A stretch of 64,000 nt of DNA, taken from contig NZ_JARHUJ010000009.1 of assembly GCF_029223285.1 (NCBI RefSeq), positions 186,001 to 250,000 of the forward strand. Direction: 5' to 3'. This document shows positions 54,695-63,515 of this stretch, piece by piece (position 1 is the stretch's first letter; each line of letters opens with the position of its first letter). The notes under the pieces are model-generated. The model had not been told where the DNA came from, did not search any database, and saw only the letters and a program-made list of their open reading frames with translations. This DNA is from Paraflavitalea sp. CAU 1676 (GTDB lineage: Bacteria > Bacteroidota > Bacteroidia > Chitinophagales > Chitinophagaceae). Position numbers and translations under genes: made by a program.

Positions 54695-55666
54695 TTATTT
54701 CAGCTTGCTCTTCTTGACGCCTTCAAAAGTGATCTTTACCGGCTGTATCAGTCCGTCTTTATCGAAAACCATTTTGTCGATGCAGGTAACCCGGTGATTG
54801 GCTGCTGTTTCTCCCAGCGGACGACGGTGATATACGATATACCATTCATCTTTACCAGGCACCTGTATAACAGAGTGGTGCCCTGCGCCGGTAGCCACGG
54901 TCGAATCCTGCTGGAGGATGGTGCCAATACGCTCAAAGGGTCCGAAAGGCGAATTGCTGATCGCATAGGCCACTTTATAATTGGGGCCACCCCAGCCACC
55001 TTCCGACCACATGAAATAATACTTGTTGTCGCGGATGAACATGAACGGACCTTCTACGTATCCCTTCGGCGTAATTTCTTTGAAGGTGCTGCCGTCGGCA
55101 AAGGGAAGGATCGCGGTAAAGTCGTTCTTCAGCTTCACGATATTGCAATGTCTCCAACCGCCATAGATCATGTAGTACTGACCGTCTTTGTCATGAAACA
55201 CGAACTGGTCGATGGGCTGTGCACCGTTATGAAATTTATCCAGCAAAGGTTTACCAATCAGGTCAATGAAAGGACCTTGGGGCTGGTCCGAAACAGCTAC
55301 GCCAATACCGCCTTCCTCGTTATTGTTTTGAATATCATTGGCTGAAAAGAAAAGGTAGAACTTTTTGTCTTTCTCCACAATAGCAGGCGCCCACATGGCT
55401 TTCTTCGCCCATTTCACGGAAGCAGTATCAACGATGCGCGGATGCTTGGTCCAGTTCACCAGGTCGGGTGAGGAGAAGGCGTCCATAAACACCTGCTTTT
55501 CATATTTATCTGAATAGGTAGGGAATACCCAGTAGTTCTTATTAATGATAGTTCCTTCAGGGTCGGCATACCAGCCTTCAACGATAGGGTTCCCGGAAGT
55601 CTTTTTGGCCTGAGCGCCGGCCGCCAGGCCCGTAAGCACCAAACCCGCCATTAACCAATATTTCAT
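54695..55666 (-). CDS. GH43-family glycoside hydrolase (beta-xylosidase/arabinosidase type)
   Basis: A 323-residue exported five-bladed propeller enzyme (signal ending AGAQA). ATG 55666 is chosen; 55672 (MHMK) is also possible. The catalytic triad of GH43 is complete: base D35 in WYADPE, pKa-modulating D153 in PIDQFVF, acid E205 in YVEGPF. MWAPAIVEKDKKFYLFFS and GAGHHSVIQVPGKDEWYIVYHRR are further landmarks. GH43 enzymes cleave beta-xylosides, arabinofuranosides or beta-galactans; the exact subfamily cannot be decided. The gene stands alone. Confidence 0.94.
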   Translation of the reverse strand: MKYWLMAGLVLTGLAAGAQAKKTSGNPIVEGWYADPEGTIINKNYWVFPTYSDKYEKQVFMDAFSSPDLVNWTKHPRIVDTASVKWAKKAMWAPAIVEKDKKFYLFFSANDIQNNNEEGGIGVAVSDQPQGPFIDLIGKPLLDKFHNGAQPIDQFVFHDKDGQYYMIYGGWRHCNIVKLKNDFTAILPFADGSTFKEITPKGYVEGPFMFIRDNKYYFMWSEGGWGGPNYKVAYAISNSPFGPFERIGTILQQDSTVATGAGHHSVIQVPGKDEWYIVYHRRPLGETAANHRVTCIDKMVFDKDGLIQPVKITFEGVKKSKLK

Positions 55667-55738
55667 GTGCATAAAATTGATAAGGCTGCAATATAATGCG
55701 CAGCGGTTATAATAGACGTATCAGACGTTAAGAGAGGC

Positions 55739-56671
55739 TTAAAACTTGTAGACAAAACCCACGCCCATCAACTCTTTGATCTGGGGCTTCGGTCCGCCCG
55801 CTTTGCCTTCATCCTGCACCGTAGGCACATCGTTGTCATAGATCAAATCAACCGAAAGGTTCATATTGATCAGTTTGGTCACTTTAACCGCAATGACATT
55901 GGTCCAGAAGATATCGACATTGAAGGGATCGTGCCGGTAATTGGAGAAAAGTTCCAGCCTTGTTTTGTAAGAAGTGGTAGGCGTAATGTTCTTGCTCCAG
56001 TTTACGGAAGCATAGGCACCCACCTCCATTTTTACATTTTTGCCGCTGTCAACACCAAAAGCGCCGATAGAAGCCAGTGAATCATTTTGCACGATCACCC
56101 AGCGGGCAGTGATGGGCGACATGAACAAAGAGAAACCATCCACTGGTTTATAGTCCATACCCAAAGACAAAACAACATAGCCCGGCGCCAGGAAATTAGA
56201 GGTCAGCACTTTCGTGCTGTCTGTAGGGTAGGCAAAACCCTTTGTAAACTGGCTCCTGAAATTGACAAGGCTACTCAGGTACCATTTCTTATCCAACTCA
56301 TAGCCATACTTGGAAACAAGATCAATGCGGTCGTCCGATTTTCGCTGGCCAAGACTGGTGGTATTGACCATGCCATACGCGAGATCGATGCTGTTGTCCC
56401 ACGAATGGCGTCCATGTTTGTAATGACCAAACAGGTTCAGCAAAGAAGTCAGTGACAAAGAAAATTTGTCACCACCCGCAGCCCAGTTGCTTAAAGCACC
56501 CTGGTTTACATTGAGGTTGAAAGTGCCACCGGTTTTCCAGGTGCGTTTACTGGTGTCGGCGTTGTTTTTGCTGATGGTACGGCTGCCCTCACTCCTTAAG
56601 CCTTGAACCGTTTTATCTTGAGCAGAGAGGCGCAGGCTGCAAAATAGCAGCAGCAGAAAAGCATATTTCAT
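55739..56671 (-). CDS. DUF3078 family protein, probably outer-membrane beta-barrel
   Basis: A 310-residue protein; ATG 56671 starts a signal peptide ending LRLSAQ. It contains the DUF3078 landmark NVNQGALSNWAAGGDKFSLSL, then alternating amphipathic strands (WDNSIDLAYGMVN, WYLSSLVNFRSQF, KTRLELFSNY) and ends in YKF, a C-terminal aromatic residue typical of outer-membrane barrels. Function is unknown to me. Confidence 0.88.
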   Translation of the reverse strand: MKYAFLLLLFCSLRLSAQDKTVQGLRSEGSRTISKNNADTSKRTWKTGGTFNLNVNQGALSNWAAGGDKFSLSLTSLLNLFGHYKHGRHSWDNSIDLAYGMVNTTSLGQRKSDDRIDLVSKYGYELDKKWYLSSLVNFRSQFTKGFAYPTDSTKVLTSNFLAPGYVVLSLGMDYKPVDGFSLFMSPITARWVIVQNDSLASIGAFGVDSGKNVKMEVGAYASVNWSKNITPTTSYKTRLELFSNYRHDPFNVDIFWTNVIAVKVTKLINMNLSVDLIYDNDVPTVQDEGKAGGPKPQIKELMGVGFVYKF

Positions 56672-56876
56672 AGCGTATGATTTGAAAAACTGCCTCCTCC
56701 ACAAAAAAGTTGCCAAAACACATTGATAATGAACGTGACAGGTGTTTTATGCCAACATTTCCGGTTCTGCCCCACCATATGCTCCTCGTCTTGTACAGGA
56801 TAGGCACCGATCGGGTGCCAGCTCCGCCTGCAGGCCCGCTGGCATGGTTCTTATGAAATAAGCCCAAAACAGATCC

Positions 56877-57665
56877 ATGAAAACGCCCAACACAATCCTT
56901 CGTTGGACAACCTTCCTCGCAGTACTCATCAATGTGGTTGTCAGCTCATCCATGGAGAGGCTCGGCCTCGGTCAGCCAACGGTAGCGCAGGTAACCCGCC
57001 GGTACGACAACCTGTTTGTGCCAGCCGGGTATGCGTTTGCCATCTGGGGGCTCATTTATGCTTCCTTTGTCATCTACGCCATCGTGCAGATCATGCCGCG
57101 TCAAAAAGACAAGACCTTGTATGATCACCTGGCGGTGCCTGTCATCCTCATCAATCTTTTGGGACTGTTGTGGCAGATCGTATTCCGGTACGATTTGATA
57201 TTGTTAAGTGTAGGCATCATACTCATCATGCTCGTAAGTGGTATCCTGTTTTTTCTACGTAGTCAGCTGGGCATATGGGCGCAGCACCATAGCAAATGGC
57301 TCATGGTGCCATCATCCATATTTTTAGGTTGGATCAGCGTGGCCACAATAGCCAATATCTCACTATGGCTGGAATCCATTGGTTGGGATGGGGCCGGCAT
57401 CAGCGATGCCTCCTGGGCCAAAGTCTTGCTCGGCATCACCATACTGCTATCCCTGTACATCAGCATCCGCTTCCGCGATTACCTGTATCCTGCCGTCGTG
57501 GCCTGGGCGTCGTACGCCATCTTTGTTGCCCTGCAAAACCGCGAAGAGGCAGTAGCCCAAACCGCCATGTATGTTGCCATCACAGCGATCATCCTAACCA
57601 TCATTGCCGCGGCCCGCAATGCACGCATCGGGCTCAGGCACCATCGCACCAAAAGCCTTTCATAA
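56877..57665 (+). CDS. TspO/MBR-like multi-pass membrane protein
   Basis: A 262-residue inner-membrane protein with about eight hydrophobic helices. It has the TspO-like landmark FVPAGYAFAIWGLIYASFV near residues 47-65 and is Trp-rich, but it is longer than the usual 160-residue TspO. Such longer relatives are often annotated as tryptophan-rich sensory proteins. Ligand and role are unknown. It is divergent from the DUF3078 gene. Confidence 0.8.
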   Translation: MKTPNTILRWTTFLAVLINVVVSSSMERLGLGQPTVAQVTRRYDNLFVPAGYAFAIWGLIYASFVIYAIVQIMPRQKDKTLYDHLAVPVILINLLGLLWQIVFRYDLILLSVGIILIMLVSGILFFLRSQLGIWAQHHSKWLMVPSSIFLGWISVATIANISLWLESIGWDGAGISDASWAKVLLGITILLSLYISIRFRDYLYPAVVAWASYAIFVALQNREEAVAQTAMYVAITAIILTIIAAARNARIGLRHHRTKSLS

Positions 57666-57741
57666 TAAATTATTAATGCAGGAAGCCATCAAAGGCCCTG
57701 GGAGTAGCTGTAACTTGCGCCGGTCTCATTAACTTCCCGGT

Positions 57742-59577
57742 ATGAAAAAACTACTCCTTTGTTTGTGCATAGTCAGCAGCAGTATGGCCATGGCCCAACC
57801 TGCGGTCTATACCACAGCCAATGCCCATTCTCACAATGATTATGAAAACCCGCATCCGTTTTTTGCCGCCTGGAATGAAGGATTTGGATCGATGGAAGCC
57901 GACCTGCACCTGATCAATGATACCCTTTGGGTGTCCCACGACAAAGCCCGGCCCGGCATCGACCCTACATTCGAAAGCCTTTACCTGGCGCCCCTCTCAA
58001 AGGCAGTAGGGCAAAACCAGGGCTTTCCATATGCCGATCACGCGAAGCAACTGCAGTTGCTCATCGATCTCAAAACAGAGGCTGTGCCTACGCTCGGAAA
58101 GGTAGCCGCTGTATTGAAACAATACCCCGTTTTATCCAATAACGCCAATATTCGTTTCGTCATCTCTGGCAGCCGGCCCGATTCCTCCACCTGGCACCGG
58201 TATCCCGCTTATATCTGGTTCGATGGCAATCTGGGCAAAGCTTATCCTGCTTCTGCGCTTGAAAAGATCGCCCTGCTAAGTGCCGACTTCCACAAGTTCA
58301 CAGCCTGGAACGGCAAAGGGCGTCTCGTGGCAAAAGAGCAGGACACCCTGGAAAAGCTGGTCAACGCAGCACATGCTCTAGGCAAGCCCGTGCGGTTCTG
58401 GGCAACCCCCGATAACATCAACGCCTGGTACCACCTGATGAAGTTGAAGGTCGATTACCTCAATACCGATCGCATTGCCGAAATGGGAGCCTTTCTTAAA
58501 AAGCTCCAGCGTACCACGTACCGGAGCGACAAAGCCTATGAACTTTATAAACCCACTTATAAAACAGATGGGGTCAATAAAAAAGTGAAGAACGTGATCC
58601 TGCTCATTGGTGATGGAACAGGATTGGCGCATTGGTATACCGGTTACACTGCCAATAAAGGGCGCCTCAATGTATTCAATATGCGCAAAGTGGGTTTGTC
58701 CAAAACCAGCTCTTTCGATAACTATATAACCGATTCAGCTCCCGGCGCTACGGCGCTCTCAACCGGCCAAAAGACCAATAACCGCGCCGTGGGAGTTGAT
58801 CATACAGGTGTTGCGCTGAAGCAAATACCAGACTATATCCAGCCTAAGGGAATGCGAACCGGGCTTATCACCTCCGGTGATATGGCCGATGCCACGCCGG
58901 CAGCCTTCTATGGTCATCAATCCGAGCGCAGTGCTGGTGCAGGCATGTTCGCCGATTTGGCCGGTGCACCGGTACAGCTTCTGATGGGCGCTGGCAATAA
59001 GAGTCTTACCCCGGCAGCAGAAGCTTCTCTCAAACAGAATGGCTTTAGTCTTGTACGGACCATCGATAGCGTGCCTGCCAATACAACCGGCAAATGGATC
59101 GTAGCCGATGAACGTGCCCGTTTGTCGATGTTGAAGGGGAGGGGTGCCTGGTTGCAGCAAGCCTTCGATCGTTCAGTAAGCATACTCTCAAAAAATAAGG
59201 CAGGCTTTTTCCTGATGGCAGAGGGCGCACAGGTCGATCATGGTGCGCACGACAACAATTTGCCCTGGCTGGCCACGGAAGTGATGGACCTCGATCAACT
59301 GGTGGGGCGGGCCATGGAATTTGCCGATACCAATGGCGAAACCCTCGTTATCGTCACAGCCGATCACGAAACAGGTGGCGTATCGCTCATGGATGGCAAC
59401 TATACCGAAGGAAATACAGCCGTACAGTTTGCTACAGAAGATCACACGGCGATACCGGTACCCGTATTTGCTTACGGACCACAATCGGACCTCTTTGCCG
59501 GTGTGTATGAGAACACCGCCCTGTTCAGCAAGATTATGCAGGCGTTGGGCATTCAGGCGTCAGCCGTTGCCCGCTAG
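57742..59577 (+). CDS. Fusion of GDPD/PI-PLC-like domain to alkaline phosphatase (exported)
   Basis: A 611-residue exported protein (signal ending AMAQP). Residues 27-260 resemble a glycerophosphodiester-phosphodiesterase/PI-PLC-like TIM barrel: HSHNDYENPHPF with H29/H31, SMEADLHL with E52 and D54, WVSHDKA with H66. Residues 280-605 are an alkaline phosphatase: LLIGDGTG (D291), TDSAPGATA with nucleophile S332, TSGDMADATPAAFYGH, MAEGAQVDHGAHDNN and TADHETGG. The two halves could act in sequence: diester cleavage, then release of phosphate. The fusion is the notable point. Confidence 0.93.
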   Translation: MKKLLLCLCIVSSSMAMAQPAVYTTANAHSHNDYENPHPFFAAWNEGFGSMEADLHLINDTLWVSHDKARPGIDPTFESLYLAPLSKAVGQNQGFPYADHAKQLQLLIDLKTEAVPTLGKVAAVLKQYPVLSNNANIRFVISGSRPDSSTWHRYPAYIWFDGNLGKAYPASALEKIALLSADFHKFTAWNGKGRLVAKEQDTLEKLVNAAHALGKPVRFWATPDNINAWYHLMKLKVDYLNTDRIAEMGAFLKKLQRTTYRSDKAYELYKPTYKTDGVNKKVKNVILLIGDGTGLAHWYTGYTANKGRLNVFNMRKVGLSKTSSFDNYITDSAPGATALSTGQKTNNRAVGVDHTGVALKQIPDYIQPKGMRTGLITSGDMADATPAAFYGHQSERSAGAGMFADLAGAPVQLLMGAGNKSLTPAAEASLKQNGFSLVRTIDSVPANTTGKWIVADERARLSMLKGRGAWLQQAFDRSVSILSKNKAGFFLMAEGAQVDHGAHDNNLPWLATEVMDLDQLVGRAMEFADTNGETLVIVTADHETGGVSLMDGNYTEGNTAVQFATEDHTAIPVPVFAYGPQSDLFAGVYENTALFSKIMQALGIQASAVAR

Positions 59578-59582
59578 GCAAT

Positions 59583-59605
59583 AACGGCTGTTGGCCGTAA
59601 TTTTG
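59583..59605 (+). promoter_or_regulatory. Hairpin and -7 element before the amine oxidase gene
   Basis: A short stem ACGGC/GCCGT at 59583-59598 after the phosphatase fusion gene is followed directly by TAATTTTG (59598-59605), a match to TAnnTTTG 27 bp before the ATG at 59632. No good TTG box is found at the right distance. Confidence 0.4.
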
Positions 59606-59631
59606 CAGCGTACCCCATATTCAACAACACC

Positions 59632-60903
59632 ATGGCAACATCCGTCCTGATCATCGGTGCAGGGGCCGCCGGCCTCATGGCCGCCCGCGAATTGTCGGCC
59701 CGGGGCCACGCCGTCACCATCCTCGAAGCCCGCCACCGGGCCGGCGGCCGCATGCATACGCTGCAGCCGTTGGGTTACAGCATACCTATCGAAACGGGCG
59801 CCGAATTTATCCACGGCAAACTCCCGATTACCTTACAGTTACTGGAAGAAGCTGGGATTATTTATACGCCCGTTGGTGGTAGAATGGTCGAAGTGGAGAA
59901 AGGCCGCTGGCAACGCCAGCACAACTTTGTCGATGGATGGGATACCCTGATGGAGCGGTTGCAGGATGTAAAGGAAGATATCACCGTACGGGAATTCCTG
60001 AACCGCTATTTTGCCGCAGATCGTTACGAGGCATTGCGCCGTTCGGTGAAAAGGTTTGCTGAAGGGTACGATGGGGCCGATATTGACCGCGCCAGTGTCC
60101 TGTCGCTGCGGGAAGAGTGGGAGCAGGAAGACGAAGAAGAGCAATACCACATCATGGGTGGATACGAGAAGCTCACCGATTACCTGCTCACCCAATGCGT
60201 ACGCCAGCGTTGTCTGTTATACTTCAATACACCGGTACAGGAAATACGCTGGCAGCAGGGTACTGTAGAGGCAGTAGCATCCGATGGGAGAGTATTCATG
60301 GCCAATAAGGTGATTCTTACTTTGCCGCTGGGCCTCTGGCAGCAGGAGAGTAGCAGTATCAGGTTCCTGCCGGCAATCAAAGATCAAATGGAGGCATTCC
60401 GGCAAATAGGTTTCAGTCCGGTCATCAAAGCCAGTCTGGAGTTTAAACAAGCCTTCTGGCTCGAATATGAAAAGGAACTGGGCTTCGTGTTCAGCGAAGA
60501 GATCTTCCCCACCTGGTGGACGCAACATCCCCATCCGGCGCCATTACTCACGGGTTGGATCAATGGCCCGCAGGCCATCTCCTTCACCCAAACATCCCCC
60601 GAAAAGATGTTGCAATATGCCCTCTATTCATTGGCCGGCATATTTGGACTGCCACTCATATTTCTGGAGCAACAATTGGTAGCCTGGCAAATAACCGACT
60701 GGGGAACCGATCCCTGGGCGCGTGGTGGCTATTCCTGGGATACACTCACCTCCAAGGCTGCCCGCCAGTTGCTACAGCAACCCGTCGCCAATACGCTCTA
60801 TTTCGCCGGCGAAGCGCTCTACGAAGGGGCCAGTCCGGGTACGGTAGAAGCGGCCCTGGCCAGCGGCCTTGCAGCCGCCCGCAGGGCCTGCGACCCTCTT
60901 TAA
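59632..60903 (+). CDS. Flavin-containing amine oxidoreductase
   Basis: A 423-residue cytoplasmic FAD enzyme. The Rossmann dinucleotide-binding motif GAGAAGLMAARELSARGH with ILEARHRAGGRMHT is at residues 8-45, a substrate domain follows (GAEFIHGKLPITLQLL), and the C-terminal FAD block is NTLYFAGEALYEGASPGTVEAALASGLAAAR. Related enzymes are monoamine or polyamine oxidases. The substrate is unknown. Its stop overlaps that of the convergent minus-strand gene by 4 bp, so no terminator lies between them. Confidence 0.93.
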   Translation: MATSVLIIGAGAAGLMAARELSARGHAVTILEARHRAGGRMHTLQPLGYSIPIETGAEFIHGKLPITLQLLEEAGIIYTPVGGRMVEVEKGRWQRQHNFVDGWDTLMERLQDVKEDITVREFLNRYFAADRYEALRRSVKRFAEGYDGADIDRASVLSLREEWEQEDEEEQYHIMGGYEKLTDYLLTQCVRQRCLLYFNTPVQEIRWQQGTVEAVASDGRVFMANKVILTLPLGLWQQESSSIRFLPAIKDQMEAFRQIGFSPVIKASLEFKQAFWLEYEKELGFVFSEEIFPTWWTQHPHPAPLLTGWINGPQAISFTQTSPEKMLQYALYSLAGIFGLPLIFLEQQLVAWQITDWGTDPWARGGYSWDTLTSKAARQLLQQPVANTLYFAGEALYEGASPGTVEAALASGLAAARRACDPL

Positions 60904-61697
60904 TTCAATTCCTTCAACCACTGCTGTGCGTAAGCCCGCGCAGCCGCGATCGTTTCTTTTCCGCTGCGGAAACAACGTTTCCAGGCTTCATCTTTCGCTT
61001 CCAGCTTCGGATCGGCAAAGCGCATCCGGCCGCCTTTCTCTACCAGCTTGGCACTAAAGTCAATATCAGCCGTAAACGCGAGGAATTCCTTCAGTCTTAT
61101 TTTCACCAGGTCTTTCACGGTAGCAGGCCAGTCGTGTTCAAAATCTTTAACCGCCTGTTTGTGTTGATCGCCATCATCGCCAAAGCCGGCATCGTCCACA
61201 TCCTGCAAATACATCTTATGCTTGGGGTGCTTGGGATCTTTTAAAGCAGCCAGTTCCTCTTTCTGCATGGTCAAGGTAGCTTCGTAAAGCTTCTTCATAT
61301 CGCCCGTAGCACTTTTCATATCCTCTTGCGCGGTCTTGATATCCCTTTCCAGTTCCTCGATCCTCGTCTTAAGTTTGGAGGCCTTGTCAGCCGGGTCGGC
61401 TGGTTTCGCGGCATCACGCGCTTCCTTGTACGCCTGGGCAAATTCGGCCGAGTTGACATATTTACGGATATAGTCGCCCAGTTCCTTCACGGTACTCGCC
61501 CGCTGGCCGGTAGCCAGGGCTTTCAGGGCCGAAGTACGGGGAAACGACAGGTCGCCCACTTTAAAGTTCCCGAATATATAATCCTTGGCCTCGTCTTCGG
61601 CTATCCGCAACTGATCGAGAACATTCTTATAGGCCGTAAAGGCCATGGTGCCAACAGCTATAAGGCACAACATCCAGCAATAGTGTTTCTTTTTCAT
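60900..61697 (-). CDS. Exported coiled-coil protein of unknown function
   Basis: A 265-residue protein with an N-terminal signal or membrane anchor (MKKKHYCWMLCLIAVGTMAFTA) and a mostly helical mature part. Residues of about 98-152 form a charged coiled coil (KASKLKTRIEELERDIKTAQ, EATLTMQKEELAAL), followed by a segment rich in Lys, His and Asp. I do not recognise the family. The C terminus (ETIAAARAYAQQWLKELN) is helical. The position convergent with the amine oxidase gives no hint of function. Confidence 0.8.
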   Translation of the reverse strand: MKKKHYCWMLCLIAVGTMAFTAYKNVLDQLRIAEDEAKDYIFGNFKVGDLSFPRTSALKALATGQRASTVKELGDYIRKYVNSAEFAQAYKEARDAAKPADPADKASKLKTRIEELERDIKTAQEDMKSATGDMKKLYEATLTMQKEELAALKDPKHPKHKMYLQDVDDAGFGDDGDQHKQAVKDFEHDWPATVKDLVKIRLKEFLAFTADIDFSAKLVEKGGRMRFADPKLEAKDEAWKRCFRSGKETIAAARAYAQQWLKELN

Positions 61698-62063
61698 GAC
61701 ATACGATTGTTAAAGAGTTATACGACCGTAAAAATACCGGTGGCAGGGCCCGGAGGCTAGTACAACACTATAAAACCGCAAATTCGGTGGATGAATTGAA
61801 CTATTGGGCGATGACATTCAGGAGCGGGGTCGCCAAAAATGCGGCTATACCCGCACTTGACCCTGCACCAGCCATCAGGGGAAATGGGTATAAAACAGGC
61901 TGCCCACAGCGGCTCATTCCTGGCTTTATGCTAATCCGTTACATTACAGTCAATTGACAGTGTCAGATCGACAAAAAAAGATTGACGCAGTTAGCCAATA
62001 TTACTTATTTTCAACATGAAAACCGGCCTATGAAAATAGTTGTCGTGAAAACCATTATGAACT
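61698..62063. other. 366-bp intergenic region
   Basis: Divergent promoter region between the coiled-coil gene and the sigma-like gene. It holds a perfect 10-bp palindrome GTCAATTGAC at 61949-61958 and a short open frame (62030-62083, encoding MKIVVVKTIMNFGNPHY) that overlaps the TTG start of the next gene. No clear promoter was found. A 47-codon frame at about 61812 has no recognisable content. Confidence 0.5.
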
Positions 62064-62558
62064 TTGGAAACCCTCATTATTAAAGAGACGCTAAGATCCA
62101 AACTCAGTGTGGGCGTTGAACCTGCGATCGACTACCTGTATAGCAACTATAGCTCCATGCTCTACGGCTATGTACTGCAATTTATTCCCGATCCGTCCGA
62201 GGCAGAGAAAGTGTTAACTCAGATATTTACCAACCTGGCTGGTCGCCTCGATGAAGCCTGCGATGCCACGCTGAGTGTGTATTGCTGGATGCAGGTTGAA
62301 GCCAGAAAGCTGATACTGGACTATAAGAAGAAGAACGGCCTGGAGGTGAACGGGCATGCAAACAACGGGCAACCGAAAAATGCCTATTACCTCACCTTGT
62401 TACGCAACGCAACAGAAGAGCAACGCACCGTATTCCAGGAAATGTTCCTGAACGGCGGCGCAAAAGAAGAAGTAGCTATCAAGATGAATAAAACCGTGCA
62501 GGAGATAAGCCGGCTTTTGAAAGAAAGCCTCATCATCCTGCAAAAAAACCTACAGTGA
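62064..62558 (+). CDS. Divergent sigma-70-like protein (TTG start)
   Basis: A 164-residue protein resembling an ECF sigma factor: region 2-like AIDYLYSNYSSMLYGYVLQFI and DPSEAEKVLTQIFTNLAGRL, then a region 4-like end with ATEEQRTVFQEMFLNGGAKEEVAIKMNKTVQEISRLLKES. It is less conserved than the other ECF genes here. The only in-frame start near the conserved region is TTG 62064, because a TGA lies 6 bp upstream. An ATG at 62057 would be in frame if one T of the TTT at 62063-62065 were missing. The following anti-sigma-like gene overlaps it by 4 bp. Confidence 0.8.
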   Translation: METLIIKETLRSKLSVGVEPAIDYLYSNYSSMLYGYVLQFIPDPSEAEKVLTQIFTNLAGRLDEACDATLSVYCWMQVEARKLILDYKKKNGLEVNGHANNGQPKNAYYLTLLRNATEEQRTVFQEMFLNGGAKEEVAIKMNKTVQEISRLLKESLIILQKNLQ

Positions 62559-63037
62559 ACATAGATACGTACATACGTAGTGGTATTGTTGAGGCTTATG
62601 TATTGGGCGTAGCCTCCGCTGACGAAAGAGCGGAGTTTGAGAAGCTATTGCTCCAGCATCCCCCATTACAGCAGGCGCTTGCCGAATTCGAAATACAGGT
62701 AGAAACCTTCGCTACCAATCAGTCCGTGCCCCCGCCATCCAAAACCCGCAGGGAATACAACGACTTCATCAACCGGATGCCCATACCACGTACTAATGGC
62801 AACGGTGGCTCTTCTCATACCTCCAATGGAAGTAGTAATTTCATACCCGCGTACGAAGTTTCCTCCACACACATCAGGGTGCATAAGAACTGGCGCATCG
62901 TAGTGCTCATCCTTTTTATTGTCGCCAAGATCGCCCTGGCCTTCCTTATTTATTTTGCCATCAAGTTCTACGAAGCACGCAGTGAGGTAAAACAAATGCA
63001 ACACAAAGAAGAGCAAATACAATCTGGTCGCCGGTAA
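62555..63037 (+). CDS. Membrane anti-sigma-like protein (GTG start)
   Basis: A 160-residue protein with one membrane helix at about 112-132 (RIVVLILFIVAKIALAFLIYF). The N-terminal 45 residues (IRSGIVEAYVLGVASADERAEFEKLLLQHPPLQQALAEFE) resemble the RskA-type anti-sigma domain. Between them is a Pro/Ser/Asn-rich linker. It begins with GTG, overlapping the sigma-like gene as GTGA, a classic sign of translational coupling. Probably it inhibits the sigma-like protein and is tied to the membrane; there is no FecR periplasmic domain. Confidence 0.82.
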   Translation: MNIDTYIRSGIVEAYVLGVASADERAEFEKLLLQHPPLQQALAEFEIQVETFATNQSVPPPSKTRREYNDFINRMPIPRTNGNGGSSHTSNGSSNFIPAYEVSSTHIRVHKNWRIVVLILFIVAKIALAFLIYFAIKFYEARSEVKQMQHKEEQIQSGRR

Positions 63038-63515
63038 TGGGGGAGTAAAAATAATAACCTATAATTTTGGTGGACTAATAAAAAGGCTGTAACCTTGTAA
63101 CTCCGGAAGCTTACAGGAAACAATTCCTTTACCAATAAATAAGCTTCGCGTCGGCACCAAAACACTGGAATAATGCACCTGGGTAAGAAACATACACATT
63201 CTTGTTGTAGCAGCACTTGTTGTTGCTGATCCTTCCCGCGATTCCCTTGCCTCCCCTTACCGTACTTCTCAAACTCAAAGTTTTCCACCTAAAACATTAA
63301 AATCATTGTATGATTCCTGATACATCTTAGTTCGTTACAGTCAACTCTGTAGCAAACGATGTTCCAGCGTCCTTGCTATAGGTACATAAAATAAAGTGGG
63401 CCGAAGACTGTTCCAGCAGCTCCGGCCCGTAAAACAAGGCTTCAGGTAATGAATCATAACAGCTATCAGATAGCTGAATGACTGCCTCATTTTTAAAATA
63501 ACCAAAACAAAGATA
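63038..63515. other. 478-bp intergenic region upstream of a SusC gene
   Basis: AT-rich and without a recognisable gene. It contains a TAATTTTG -7-like element at 63062-63069 without a TTG partner, a GGGCCG/CGGCCC inverted repeat at 63398-63428, and a perfect palindrome at 63460-63476. It most likely holds the control region of the SusC operon that runs off the window. Confidence 0.5.
63460..63476. promoter_or_regulatory. 17-bp palindrome, possible operator
   Basis: CAGCTATC-A-GATAGCTG is a perfect 8-bp inverted repeat with a single central base, 40 bp before the SusC ATG. The one-base loop makes a protein-binding site more likely than an RNA hairpin. Confidence 0.4.

Noticed and set aside
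61812-61955. 47-codon open frame in the intergenic region before the sigma-like gene
   Set aside because: No start context, no domain, composition unlike neighbouring genes; likely chance.
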